DNA of 64,000 nt from Bradyrhizobium tropiciagri. Lineage in GTDB: Bacteria; Pseudomonadota; Alphaproteobacteria; Rhizobiales; Xanthobacteraceae. This document shows, in pieces, positions 9,409 to 17,612 of the stretch. Made by a program: the position numbers and the translations under genes. The notes beneath the pieces are model-generated. The model was given only the letters and a program-made list of their open reading frames with translations, was not told the origin of the DNA and did no database searches. Position 1 is the stretch's first letter; every line of letters starts with the position of its first letter. Where the stretch lies: positions 62,001 through 126,000 of the forward strand of contig NZ_JAFCKH010000014.1 of NCBI RefSeq assembly GCF_018130505.1. The letters are read 5' to 3'.

Positions 9409-10146
9409 ATGGTTAACGACCGCCAAAGCCTTGATTTGACGCGTTTTGCGCTCGCCGCCGGCGACGGCGCGGTGGAATGGCGGATTTCGGACCGACCGGT
9501 CGCCTACCCCGATTCCCTCGCCGCCATGGACGAGCGGGTCGCCGCGATCGCCGCCGGGACCGCGCCGGAGCAGGTGTGGCTGCTGGAGCATCCCCCGCTC
9601 TACACCTCCGGGACCAGCGGCAAGGCCGACGACCTGCTCGATCCGCACTTTCCGACCTTTCAGAGCGGCCGCGGCGGGCAGGTCACCTATCACGGCCCCG
9701 GCCAGCGGGTAGCCTATGTGATGCTCGACCTGAAGCGGCGGCGGCCGGATGTGCGCGCCTATGTCGCCTCGCTCGAGGAATGGATCATCCGCACGCTGGC
9801 CGCCTTCAACGTCCGCGGCGAGCGCCGCGAGAACCGCGTTGGGGTCTGGGTCAAGCGGGAGGACAAGGGGCCCGGACATGAGGACAAGATCGCCGCGATC
9901 GGCGTCCGGCTGCGGCGCTGGGTCTCGTTCCACGGCATCGCGATCAATGTCGAGCCCGACCTGTCGCACTTCCAGGCGATCGTGCCCTGCGGCGTGGTCG
10001 ATCCGCGCTACGGCGTCACCTCACTGGTCGATCTCGGCCTGCCCGTCACCATGGCCGATGTCGATGTCGCCCTCCGCCAGGCCTTCTCCGAGGTGTTCGG
10101 CGCCGCCTCGCCGCACCACGCCGGCGAACAGGCTGCCCTGACCTGA
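9409..10146 (+). CDS. lipB: lipoyl(octanoyl) transferase LipB, 245 aa
   Basis: LipB moves octanoate from acyl carrier protein to lipoyl domains of 2-oxoacid dehydrogenases and the glycine cleavage H protein, before LipA adds sulfur. The family signature [12 protein letters not shown] (about 88-99) is intact, with catalytic Lys160 in the [17 protein letters not shown] segment and catalytic Cys194 in IVPCGV. Length is normal for an alphaproteobacterial LipB. It is cytoplasmic. The TGA overlaps the ATG of the next gene by one base (TGATG), so the two are translationally coupled. Confidence 0.95.
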   Translation: MVNDRQSLDLTRFALAAGDGAVEWRISDRPVAYPDSLAAMDERVAAIAAGTAPEQVWLLEHPPLYTSGTSGKADDLLDPHFPTFQSGRGGQVTYHGPGQRVAYVMLDLKRRRPDVRAYVASLEEWIIRTLAAFNVRGERRENRVGVWVKREDKGPGHEDKIAAIGVRLRRWVSFHGIAINVEPDLSHFQAIVPCGVVDPRYGVTSLVDLGLPVTMADVDVALRQAFSEVFGAASPHHAGEQAALT

Positions 10147-10808
10147 TGCGCAAGCGTTTCCTGGTCGCCTTTGTCGTTCTGATCGCCGCCGGGCTGCTGT
10201 TTCGCTTCATGCAGACGCCGACGGCCGAGCGCCGGGAAAAGGAAATGCTGCAGCGGGTGCAGGATTTCGTCGCGCGCGGGAGCAGCGAGAAGCCGGTCGC
10301 CTTCCTCGGCGACAGCCTGGTCGAGCATGCCAATTTCACGCCGACCATCTGCGGCCGTCCGGTGATCAATGCGGGCTATTCCGGGGCTGTGTCGAGCGGC
10401 GTGCTTCGCCTCGTCGAGGCGTTCGATCGCATCCGGTTCGCGCCTGCCGTGCTGGTGATCTCGGTCGGCGTCAATGACAGCATCCTGGTCGACCGGCGAC
10501 CGTTCGCCGAGACTTATCCGGAGATCGTGCAGCGAGCCACCGCGCTCGGCAGCAAGGTGTTCGTGGTGTCGCTGGCGCCGGTCGCCAAATCGGGCTCGCT
10601 TGCCGACGAGGTCGACCGCTCCCGCCTGTCCGACATCGACCGGGTGATTCGTCAGACGGCGCGCGAGCGTGCGGTCCCGCTGATCGATGTCGGCATGTTG
10701 CGAAGCCAGACAAGCCCGCTGGTCGCAGACGGCGTGCATCTCAGCCAGGACGGCTATGCCGCCTGGACAAGCACGATCGAGACCGCGATCAACGGGCAAT
10801 GTCCGTGA
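10146..10808 (+). CDS. membrane-anchored SGNH/GDSL hydrolase, 220 aa
   Basis: The first 22 residues form a hydrophobic signal anchor after MRKR. The SGNH blocks follow: FLGDSL with the nucleophilic serine, the NAGYSG glycine block, SVGVNDS with the asparagine, and a C-terminal DGVHLSQDGY carrying the Asp/His pair. It is therefore a probable periplasmic esterase or acylhydrolase of unknown substrate. The start overlaps the lipB stop. It converges with the tautomerase gene. Confidence 0.85.
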   Translation: MRKRFLVAFVVLIAAGLLFRFMQTPTAERREKEMLQRVQDFVARGSSEKPVAFLGDSLVEHANFTPTICGRPVINAGYSGAVSSGVLRLVEAFDRIRFAPAVLVISVGVNDSILVDRRPFAETYPEIVQRATALGSKVFVVSLAPVAKSGSLADEVDRSRLSDIDRVIRQTARERAVPLIDVGMLRSQTSPLVADGVHLSQDGYAAWTSTIETAINGQCP

Positions 10809-10832
10809 GGTGACATCGGCGCGAGCCAGCCG

Positions 10833-11261
10833 TCAGGCTGCCTGCTTCCGCGGTGAGACCTCGAGCTTGCCGGCGATGTACCGGCGCTCCTGGGTCAGGC
10901 CACCGAAGCCGTAGGCATCGCCCTTGACCTCGTCGACATGGGCATAGGTCTCCTCGTGCAGCGGGCCGAGCAGTTCGCCCATCCGCTGGAACAGTGCGGC
11001 GAGATAGGCGGCCTTCTCGTCCTTGGTGTTGGTGCCTTCGCTGACATGGATGTCGAGCCAGTAGCTCGCCAGGTGCTGCTCAGAGAGCGACTTGCCGCCG
11101 GCGAACCAGCCGGCGGCATCGGCCGACTTGACGATGATGGCGGTGACCTTGGGATCCTTGTGCAGGATGGTTGCGGTGAGCTCGGACACGGCGGCGGCGA
11201 TGTCGGACTTCAGCGACGGCGTCTGGCGGGAGGTGGCGTAGGTGACGGTGATGAGCGGCAT
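10833..11261 (-). CDS. tautomerase family protein, 142 aa
   Basis: The start at 11261 is fixed by AAGGAG 7 nt upstream and by the need for proline right after Met: MPLITVTY leaves Pro1, the catalytic base of the 4-oxalocrotonate tautomerase superfamily. At 142 residues it is about twice the length of a classical 4-OT monomer, so it may be a two-unit form. The substrate is not evident. It is divergent from a LysR regulator at 11381, which probably controls it. Confidence 0.8.
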   Translation of the reverse strand: MPLITVTYATSRQTPSLKSDIAAAVSELTATILHKDPKVTAIIVKSADAAGWFAGGKSLSEQHLASYWLDIHVSEGTNTKDEKAAYLAALFQRMGELLGPLHEETYAHVDEVKGDAYGFGGLTQERRYIAGKLEVSPRKQAA

Positions 11262-11357
11262 GATCGGTCTCCTTGAATTCGGTTGGTGCGGGTGAACCGC
11301 GCCTCCCCTAGCTAGACCCGCCGGCATCATTTTGGTATCTTATCTCTTACAATAGCA

Positions 11358-11378
11358 ATGATAACGAATACTGATCAT
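11358..11378. promoter_or_regulatory. LysR-type dyad between tautomerase and lysR genes
   Basis: The inverted repeat ATGAT-N11-ATCAT contains a T-N11-A core, the usual LysR-family binding pattern. It lies 2 bp before the lysR start and about 97 bp upstream of the tautomerase start. The motif is seen directly; binding is inferred. Confidence 0.5.
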
Positions 11379-11380
11379 CA

Positions 11381-12235
11381 ATGACCACGCTGGATATCGA
11401 CACCGTGCAGGCCTTCCTTCTCGTCGCCGAGTTGCAGGGCTTCACCCGCGCCGCCGAGGCGCTCGGCACCACCCAGGCCGCGATCAGCATGAAGCTGCAG
11501 CGGCTCGAGACCGTGCTCGGCAAGCGGCTGGTCGAGCGCTCGCCGCGCGCGGTGCGGCTGACCGCCGACGGCGCCGCCTTCCGGCATCATGCCCGCGCGC
11601 TGATCGAAGCACATGACCGCGCGCTGTCAGGCGAGCGGCCGGCGCGGCAGCAGCTCACGCTGGGGATCAGCGACCATGCCGCTGGCCCCGAACTGGTGCC
11701 GCTCTTGGAGCGGCTGCATGCGATGGCCTCGCAGCTCGCGCTCGCGGTGACCATCGGCTTCTCGCGCGCGATGCTCGACGCCTATGATGCCGGCGAGCTC
11801 GACGCCGTGATCGTACGCCAGGAAGGCAGCCGGCGCGGCGGCGAGAAGCTGGCCGAAGACGCGTTCGGCTGGTTCGCGGCAAAACGCTTCGTATGGCCGC
11901 GCGGCGATGCGCTGCCGCTCGCAACGCTGGCGCCGCCCTGCGGGGTACGAGCGCTCGCCGTACGCGCGCTCGACAAGGCCGGTATCGGCTGGACCGAAAG
12001 CTTCGTCGGCGGCGGCGTCACCGCCGTGGTCGCCGCTGCGCAAGCGGGCCTCGCGGTCGCTCCGCTGGTCCGCCGCATCGCGCCGCCGGACCTGATCGAT
12101 ATCGGCCCGGCGCACAAGCTGCCGCGGCTCGGCTCGTCAAAGGTGATGCTGCATTCGAAGGTCAGCGATCCCGCCAAGCTCGCGGCGCTGCGCACGCTGG
12201 CGGCGACGTTTCGCAGCGTCGCCGCGGCGGCCTAG
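11381..12235 (+). CDS. LysR family transcriptional regulator, 284 aa
   Basis: The N-terminal winged helix-turn-helix is typical: FLLVAELQGFTRAAEALGTT, then a recognition helix with QAAISMKLQRLE and LVERSPRAVRLTADG. A periplasmic-binding-protein-like effector domain follows, from about residue 88. The length is normal. It is divergent from the tautomerase gene with a LysR dyad between them, so autorepression and control of the tautomerase are the simplest reading. The effector is unknown. Confidence 0.9.
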   Translation: MTTLDIDTVQAFLLVAELQGFTRAAEALGTTQAAISMKLQRLETVLGKRLVERSPRAVRLTADGAAFRHHARALIEAHDRALSGERPARQQLTLGISDHAAGPELVPLLERLHAMASQLALAVTIGFSRAMLDAYDAGELDAVIVRQEGSRRGGEKLAEDAFGWFAAKRFVWPRGDALPLATLAPPCGVRALAVRALDKAGIGWTESFVGGGVTAVVAAAQAGLAVAPLVRRIAPPDLIDIGPAHKLPRLGSSKVMLHSKVSDPAKLAALRTLAATFRSVAAAA

Positions 12236-12238
12236 ACT

Positions 12239-12661
12239 TTAGGCGGGCTCGTACTCCGACAGCTCGCGCATGACGAACCAGTAGGTCAGGCCCGCAACGA
12301 ATCCGGCCACGACGAACAGACAACCGATGCCCGAGGTCCAGATTGCCGGAGACCACACCAGGAGGCTGATGCAGAGCGCTCCGATGGCGGCGCCGGCGCA
12401 GGCGAAGAAGCCGGCGGATCGGATCCGGAATTCTTCGCTGAGCCAGATCACGATCGCCGCGGGGATCGCGGTCAGCAGGCAGGTGATGACGAATACCGCG
12501 GCCGATGGCAGCAGGAGCACGACGATGCCCCGTAGAAGATGGGCGACATCGCCGCGCGAGGCGAACATCATGGCCGTCTGTCCGACGGCCGAGATCACCG
12601 CAGTGGCGGCGCCACATCCGGCGAGCCAGCCACCGAATGCATGGGAACAAGTGCTGGACAT
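12239..12661 (-). CDS. integral membrane protein, four predicted helices, 140 aa
   Basis: The start at 12661 has a GAGGAGGG about 4 nt upstream. The sequence shows about four hydrophobic helices (roughly 8-32, 40-68, 80-103 and 108-130) and a short acidic C-terminus (ELSEYEPA). I do not recognise a family. It is the last gene of the regulator, DUF4166, SDR and membrane-protein set, beginning 10 nt after the SDR stop, so it is probably cotranscribed with them. Confidence 0.65.
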   Translation of the reverse strand: MSSTCSHAFGGWLAGCGAATAVISAVGQTAMMFASRGDVAHLLRGIVVLLLPSAAVFVITCLLTAIPAAIVIWLSEEFRIRSAGFFACAGAAIGALCISLLVWSPAIWTSGIGCLFVVAGFVAGLTYWFVMRELSEYEPA

Positions 12662-12671
12662 CTTGCCCTCC

Positions 12672-14108
12672 TCACAGGATGGCCTCGAACGCGCTGCGCA
12701 GGGTTTCGTGCCGGAACACAAAGCCGTTGCTCAGCGCCTTGTTCGGCAGTACGCGCTGGCCGCCGAGCAGCAGTTCGTTGGCGAAGTCGCCGCCGACCGT
12801 CCGCAGCAGCGCGGCGGGAATGCGGAAGATCGCCGGACGGTGCAGGCGGCGCCCCAACTCTTCGGTGAACTTCGTATTGGTGACGGGGATCGGCGCGGTC
12901 GCGTTGATCGGCCCTGACAATTCGGGCTTGGCGATCACATGCGCGATCAGGCGCACGAGGTCGTCGCGCTCGATCCACGACATCCACTGTTTGCCTGAGC
13001 CGAGCGGTCCGCCGAGGCCGAACTCGAACGGCGTCAGCATCCGCGTGATGAAGCCGCCATCGGTGCCGATCACGAGCCCGATCCGCAAGTATGCGACGCG
13101 CACGCCGTGATCGGCGGCGGGCTTCGCCGCGGTCTCCCAGGCCTCGCACAGCTCGTGGCTGAAGCAGGCATGCGACTTCGCGGATTCCGTCAGCACCTGA
13201 TCCTGCCACAGCCCGTACCATCCGATCGCCGAGCCGTTCACCAGCACCTGTGGCTTGCGCTCGAGCCGCGCGATCAGCCTGACGACATCGGCCGTCATGT
13301 CGATACGCGAGGCCAGGATTTCGCGGCGCTTGGCTTCGGTCCACAGGCCGTTGCCGATCGGCTCGCCCGCGAGATTGACGATGGCGTCGATCCTGATGTT
13401 GGCGGGCAACTGGTCGAGGCTGGTGATCAGGTGGATCGGCGGCGGCAGCATCTCGGCCTTGGCCGGATTGCGGATCAGCGCAATCACCTGATGGCCCGAT
13501 GCGGCGAGGCTTGCAACCAGGCGGCTGCCGATGAAGCCGGTCGCGCCGGTGACGAGCACGGTCTGCCGCGCCGGCAGCTTCTCGACCAGCGTTGCCGCCG
13601 GCACGCTGGTCATCCGCCCGAGCCGCCGCGCGGCGGCGAAATCCCTGACGCCGCACAGTGCAGCACCGACCGCTGAGGCTGCCGCGATGATACTGAGCCA
13701 TCCGGTGTAGGCGAGCACAATGCCGGTCGGCTGCATCGCCCAACCGATCAGGACCGGCAGCAGCAGCACGAGGATGGCGCCATAGTTGAGCGCGAGCAGT
13801 GTGTGATTGATCCGCTCGCTCGGCGGCAGTTTTCGGCTCAGGTCCTCTTCGACGAAGTCCATCAGCGTAATGACGACCTCGACCACCAGCACCGCGATCA
13901 CAGCCATCGCGAGGATGCCGTACACCTCGAGCCAGCCGAGCACCAGGAACAGCAGCGCATAGAGCATGTTGCGCGCGCCGTGCAGCTTGAGCTCGTAACG
14001 CTGCGAGGGACGCCAGGCCAGCCGCTCGGTGAATTCGTGATGATAGAAGGTATCGAACACGCCCATCGCGATCTGTATCGCGATCAGCGTCCATAGCAGC
14101 GGCGTCAT
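12672..14108 (-). CDS. TIGR01777-type epimerase fused to an N-terminal membrane domain, 478 aa
   Basis: The ATG at 14108 overlaps the stop of the DUF4166 gene (ATGA). Residues 1-150 hold about four hydrophobic helices, similar to DoxX-like domains. Residues from about 183 are a short-chain dehydrogenase of the YfcH/TIGR01777 family: Rossmann motif VTGATGFIGSR (G188, G191, G194), then NLAGEPIGNGLW, NGSAIGWYG and a C-terminal DUF1731-like region with GGQRVLPNKAL. The substrate is unknown. Fusion to a membrane part suggests it acts at the inner membrane. The DUF4166 partner is often found with this fusion. Confidence 0.85.
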   Translation of the reverse strand: MTPLLWTLIAIQIAMGVFDTFYHHEFTERLAWRPSQRYELKLHGARNMLYALLFLVLGWLEVYGILAMAVIAVLVVEVVITLMDFVEEDLSRKLPPSERINHTLLALNYGAILVLLLPVLIGWAMQPTGIVLAYTGWLSIIAAASAVGAALCGVRDFAAARRLGRMTSVPAATLVEKLPARQTVLVTGATGFIGSRLVASLAASGHQVIALIRNPAKAEMLPPPIHLITSLDQLPANIRIDAIVNLAGEPIGNGLWTEAKRREILASRIDMTADVVRLIARLERKPQVLVNGSAIGWYGLWQDQVLTESAKSHACFSHELCEAWETAAKPAADHGVRVAYLRIGLVIGTDGGFITRMLTPFEFGLGGPLGSGKQWMSWIERDDLVRLIAHVIAKPELSGPINATAPIPVTNTKFTEELGRRLHRPAIFRIPAALLRTVGGDFANELLLGGQRVLPNKALSNGFVFRHETLRSAFEAIL

Positions 14109-14770
14109 GACGAGGCCTCCCTGAACACGGCCGACTGCCGCAGCAGCCGACCAAAACGCGGGTGGATGATCTCGAGCGTGAAGCGGAAGTCGCCGCCGCC
14201 GAGATCGGAATGGGTCACGGTGAGATCGCCCGGGGTCAGCCATTCCGGCAGCCGCAGCCGGAAGGGACCGATCTGCAATGAATAGAACACGCTGTGAAAC
14301 ACCAGCGCCTCGTGCTCGACCGCGATGCGCAGGGCCATGCTGACGCCGAAGCCGACAAACTCTTCCAGGCCGGTCGGCCCGGCGAAGCGTTTGGCGGAGT
14401 GAATGACCTGCGGAAAGCCGTCGCGGCGCGCGCAGATGCGGGTCCAGACCTGGCCGCCGCTCGCCGCGTCCTCGGTGACCGTGACGATCATCGGCACACC
14501 CGTCTCGCTGCCGGTCGGCAATGGTCCGCCGATCAGGCGCGCCGCCTGCGCCAGCCACCAGCCGGTGCGGCTGAAGCCGGCCTCGTCGACCTCGCCGACA
14601 TAGACGACGGTGTTGCCGTCCTCGAAGCGTTTTGAGAATCGCCGCCAGATCGCGACCGGCAGGCGGCCCCAATCCTCATCCGACAGCAATGCGCGGAAGC
14701 GGTGGTCGTCGAGCAGTCTGGTATCGGAAGCTGGCGATGTTCTTAAGGTGGATATCCTTGCTGACGCCAT
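14105..14770 (-). CDS. DUF4166 domain protein, 221 aa
   Basis: The length and conserved patches match DUF4166: LPVAIWRRFSKRF near the N-terminus, a central SGGQVWTRICARRDGFPQ, and a C-terminal FRFTLEIIHPRFGRLLRQ. It has no signal peptide or membrane helix. The function of the family is not established; it commonly accompanies TIGR01777 reductases and DoxX-like membrane proteins, as here. It follows the GbsR regulator gene by 24 nt and overlaps the next gene by 4 nt, so it lies in the middle of an operon. Confidence 0.75.
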   Translation of the reverse strand: MASARISTLRTSPASDTRLLDDHRFRALLSDEDWGRLPVAIWRRFSKRFEDGNTVVYVGEVDEAGFSRTGWWLAQAARLIGGPLPTGSETGVPMIVTVTEDAASGGQVWTRICARRDGFPQVIHSAKRFAGPTGLEEFVGFGVSMALRIAVEHEALVFHSVFYSLQIGPFRLRLPEWLTPGDLTVTHSDLGGGDFRFTLEIIHPRFGRLLRQSAVFREASS

Positions 14771-14794
14771 CGCACACTCCCGTGACTGCCGTCC

Positions 14795-15352
14795 CTATTT
14801 GGTTCTGCCTGTCGGCAGGAAACTCACGATCTTCTCGCCGAGCTTGATCAGCGCGACCAGGCGCGGCCGCGGCACTTTCAGCATCTGCTCGTACCAGCGG
14901 TCGACCAGCTCGGTGAAAGCCAGCATCTCCTTCAGCCGCTTGCTGGCGACCGCGCTGATGGCCGGATCGTCGGCGGCATCGGAGACACAGGCGCGCAGCG
15001 CCGCGACAGCGGGGTCGATCTCGCGTTCCTTGCGTCCGGCCGCGATCCTGGCCGCGACCTCCCAGATGTCGGTCTCGGCCTCGAAATGATCGCGGCGGTC
15101 GCCGAGGATCGGCACGCGGCGGATCAAGCCCCAGGCCAGCAATTCCTTGATCGAGTTGGAGACGTTGGAGCGTGCCATGCCGAGCGTGTCGGCGACGTCC
15201 TCCGCCGTCATCGGCGCCTCCGCCAGATAGAGCAGCCCGTGGATCTGGCTGACCGAGCGGTTGACGCCCCATTCGTCGCCCATGTCGCCCCAATGCAGGA
15301 TGAAGCGCTCGACGGCCGCGGGGAGTTTCTTCTTGCCGGTTATTTCTGTCAT
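14795..15352 (-). CDS. GbsR/MarR family transcriptional regulator, 185 aa
   Basis: The winged helix is clear: VSQIHGLLYLAEAPMTAEDV, then MARSNVSNSIKELLAWGLIRRV and a basic wing GDRRDHFEAE. The C-terminal helices probably form the dimer interface. GbsR-type proteins are usually repressors. The ATG sits at the centre of a 22-bp palindrome with no Shine-Dalgarno, and the -10 lies so close that transcription should begin at or next to the A of the ATG. This suggests a leaderless, autoregulated mRNA that also carries the three downstream genes. Confidence 0.9.
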   Translation of the reverse strand: MTEITGKKKLPAAVERFILHWGDMGDEWGVNRSVSQIHGLLYLAEAPMTAEDVADTLGMARSNVSNSIKELLAWGLIRRVPILGDRRDHFEAETDIWEVAARIAAGRKEREIDPAVAALRACVSDAADDPAISAVASKRLKEMLAFTELVDRWYEQMLKVPRPRLVALIKLGEKIVSFLPTGRTK

Positions 15353-15387
15353 GACAGAAATATCAGATAATTCAGAGTGGAAGTCAA
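15341..15387 (-). promoter_or_regulatory. promoter and operator palindrome of the GbsR operon
   Basis: A perfect 22-bp palindrome (arms TATTTCTGTCA and TGACAGAAATA, 15341-15362) covers the gbsR-like start codon at 15352-15350. On the minus strand a -35 TTGACT (15387-15382), a 17-bp spacer and a -10 GATATT (15364-15359) can be read, and the palindrome overlaps the -10. This places transcription start close to the ATG. The elements are seen in the sequence; repression is inferred. Confidence 0.65.
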
Positions 15388-15528
15388 GAGCCCGGTGCGG
15401 GCCGCAGAACCGGGCTGCGACCCTATTCTGGACGTTGGCGCGGGCGGATCACTGCTTCATACTTCGAGACAGGCTTGGTTCAGGGCAGGCTCGACCCCGG
15501 CCCACCCGCCTTCGCAAAGGAGCGCGTC

Positions 15529-16341
15529 ATGACGGCCCCCTCTTCCGACAAGGTTTTTTCGGGATCGGTCCCGCAGATCTACGACCGGCTGATGGTGCCG
15601 ATGATTTTTGCGCCCTATGCCCGCGATCTCGCGCAGCGCATCAAGGGACACCGGCCGCACGACCTGCTGGAGATCGCGGCCGGCACCGGCGCCGTGACGA
15701 CGGTGCTGGCCGCCGAATTGCCCGACACCCATATCACCGCGACCGATCTCAACGAGCCGATGCTGGCGCAGGCCAGGACGCACCTTGCAGGCAAGTCGAA
15801 CATCACATGGCAACAGGCCGACGCGCTATCGCTGCCGTTTGCCGATGCGAGCTTCGATGTCGTCGCCTGCCAGTTCGGCGCGATGTTCTTTCCCGACCGC
15901 ATCAAGGGTTACGCCGAAGTGCGACGTGTGCTCAGGCCTGGCGGCCGGTTCCTGTTCAACGTCTGGGACAGGATCGAGGAGAACGATTTCGCGGACGTGA
16001 TGCAGCAGACGATGCACCAGGTGTTTGCGAGCGACCCGCCGCAATTCATGGCGCGGACCCCACACGGCTATCACGATGCGGCGCGCGTTCGCGGCGACCT
16101 GACCGCCGCCGGGTTTCGCGACATCACAATCGAGATGGTGACGCATCGCAGTCCCGCGGCCTCAGCTCAGGATGCCGCGATCGCCTACTGCCAGGGCACA
16201 CCGATGCGCGGTGAGATCGAGGCACGGGGCACGCCGGGACTCGAGGCCACGACGCAGCGCGTCGCGGAAGCTTTGGCACGCCGCTTCGGCAATGGTCCCA
16301 TCGACGGGAAGATTCAGGCGCTGGTGATCTCCGCGGCATAG
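15529..16341 (+). CDS. class I SAM-dependent methyltransferase, 270 aa
   Basis: AAAGGAG lies 7 nt before the ATG at 15529. SAM-binding motif I is LLEIAAGTGAVT (about residues 45-56), followed by the acidic ATDLNEPML and a motif with ASFDVVACQFGAMFFPD. Motif III VLRPGGRFLFNVW is also present. This is the ubiquinone/menaquinone-type methyltransferase fold; the substrate is not evident. It stands alone, with the GbsR operon divergent upstream and acylphosphatase convergent downstream. Confidence 0.85.
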   Translation: MTAPSSDKVFSGSVPQIYDRLMVPMIFAPYARDLAQRIKGHRPHDLLEIAAGTGAVTTVLAAELPDTHITATDLNEPMLAQARTHLAGKSNITWQQADALSLPFADASFDVVACQFGAMFFPDRIKGYAEVRRVLRPGGRFLFNVWDRIEENDFADVMQQTMHQVFASDPPQFMARTPHGYHDAARVRGDLTAAGFRDITIEMVTHRSPAASAQDAAIAYCQGTPMRGEIEARGTPGLEATTQRVAEALARRFGNGPIDGKIQALVISAA

Positions 16342-16350
16342 CCGCGCGCG

Positions 16351-16650
16351 TCAGAGCGTCGGCAGGAACGCGAACCGCTCGCCCGCCCCGCGCAGGTTCA
16401 GCAGGTCGGACGTGCCGGCATCCGCCTGCACGCCGTCGACGCGCGCCGACGATGGCCCTCGCCGGCAGGCGGCAATCATCTCGGACACAGTATCTTCAGG
16501 TCCCGACAACACCGCCTCGACGCTGCCGTCGCGGCGGTTGCGCACCCAGCCTTCGAGACCGCGCGAGGTGGCTTCGGAATGCACCCATGCCCGGTAGCCG
16601 ACGCCCTGCACGCGGCCGCTGATGGTGACGTGGCGGATTACGCCACTCAC
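16351..16650 (-). CDS. acylphosphatase, 99 aa
   Basis: Acylphosphatase hydrolyses the carboxyl-phosphate bond of acyl phosphates. The signature [14 protein letters not shown] (about 10-23), with the phosphate-binding arginine, and the [17 protein letters not shown] segment with the catalytic asparagine are both intact. Size is normal. The start overlaps the stop of the upstream lyase gene by 4 nt, so the two are cotranscribed, probably with pccA further upstream. Confidence 0.93.
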   Translation of the reverse strand: MSGVIRHVTISGRVQGVGYRAWVHSEATSRGLEGWVRNRRDGSVEAVLSGPEDTVSEMIAACRRGPSSARVDGVQADAGTSDLLNLRGAGERFAFLPTL

Positions 16651-17513
16651 GTCTTGAGGCCCAGGAACTCGCCGGTACGCGCCTTGGTCTCAGCCTCGCG
16701 CATCACGCGGCTGGTCAGTTCGGATGACGCGATGCCCCTCAGGTTCTTCGGCGAGGCGCCTTCGCGCAGCGCCTTCAGGGTCTCGTAGACCGCTTGCGTC
16801 GCGGCGGCGAACGGCGCATGGCCCTGCAGCGCGATCCTGACGCGCTGACTCGCCAGATAGTCCGGCGCGGTCATCTCCTCTGGCGCGCCGCCGAGCACGA
16901 TCGGCAGCCTCGTCGCGGCGGAGATCGCCTCCAATTCGCCGCGCGACTTGATGCCGGTGAAGAACAGCCCATCGACACCAACGGCTTCATACGCCTTTGC
17001 CCGCGCGATCGCATCGTCGAGACTGGTCATGGAAACGGCGCCGGTGCGGCCGAGGATGACGAGCGAGGGATCGCTGCGGCCGTCGAGCGCGCCCTTCATC
17101 TTGCCGACGCCCTCCTCCAGCGAGATCAGTTGCGGCTTCGCTTGACTGTACGCCTGCGGCAGCAGCGTATCCTCGATGGTCAGCCCCGCGGTGCCGGCGG
17201 CTTCCAGCTCCTGCACGGTGCGGCGGACGTTGAGCGCGTTGCCGTAGCCATGGTCGGCATCGACCACGAACGGCAGCGCCGAGGCACGCGACATCCGTCG
17301 CACCTGCTCGGCCAGTTCAGTCAGCGTGATCAACGCAATGTCGGGATCGCCGAGCACCGAGAGCGAGGCGACCGAACCGCCGAACATGCCGAGCTCGAAA
17401 CCGAGATCCTCCGCGATCCGGATCGAGGTCGCGTCATAGACCGAGCCCGGACGGATGCAAGTCGAACCGGAAAGAATGGCGCGGAGTGCTTCGCGGCGTT
17501 TGCGGAAGGCCAT
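16647..17513 (-). CDS. isocitrate lyase/PEP mutase superfamily enzyme, probable oxaloacetate decarboxylase, 288 aa
   Basis: The [17 protein letters not shown] and TIEDTLLP segments match the oxaloacetate decarboxylase branch (PA4872-like) of the PEP mutase/isocitrate lyase superfamily. The KKCGH loop of true isocitrate lyase is missing, so lyase activity on isocitrate is unlikely. The expected reaction is oxaloacetate to pyruvate and CO2 with a divalent metal. It overlaps the acylphosphatase gene by 4 nt and lies about 100 bp downstream of pccA on the same strand, with a large palindromic repeat between them. Confidence 0.8.
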   Translation of the reverse strand: MAFRKRREALRAILSGSTCIRPGSVYDATSIRIAEDLGFELGMFGGSVASLSVLGDPDIALITLTELAEQVRRMSRASALPFVVDADHGYGNALNVRRTVQELEAAGTAGLTIEDTLLPQAYSQAKPQLISLEEGVGKMKGALDGRSDPSLVILGRTGAVSMTSLDDAIARAKAYEAVGVDGLFFTGIKSRGELEAISAATRLPIVLGGAPEEMTAPDYLASQRVRIALQGHAPFAAATQAVYETLKALREGASPKNLRGIASSELTSRVMREAETKARTGEFLGLKT

Positions 17514-17529
17514 CGGGGAACCTCACTGA

Positions 17530-17609
17530 TGTCATTCCGGGGCGATGCGAAGCATCGAACCCGGAATCTCGAGATTCCGGGTTCTCGCTTCGCGAGCCCC
17601 GGAATGACA
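17530..17609. repeat. cloverleaf-like palindromic intergenic repeat
   Basis: An outer 14-bp perfect stem (TGTCATTCCGGGGC with GCCCCGGAATGACA) encloses three perfect internal hairpins: GATGC-GAA-GCATC (17544-17556), a 12-bp stem GAACCCGGAATC with loop TCGA (17557-17584), and TCGC-TTC-GCGA (17585-17595). It begins 4 bp after the pccA stop. The sequence resembles dispersed palindromic elements common in Bradyrhizobium intergenic DNA. It may stabilise or process the pccA transcript. Confidence 0.85.
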
Positions 17610-17612
17610 GTT

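Noticed and set aside
17530-17609. Cloverleaf-like element as a tRNA
   Set aside because: It lacks the conserved tRNA bases, the T-loop and an anticodon arm, and its stems are those of a palindromic repeat.
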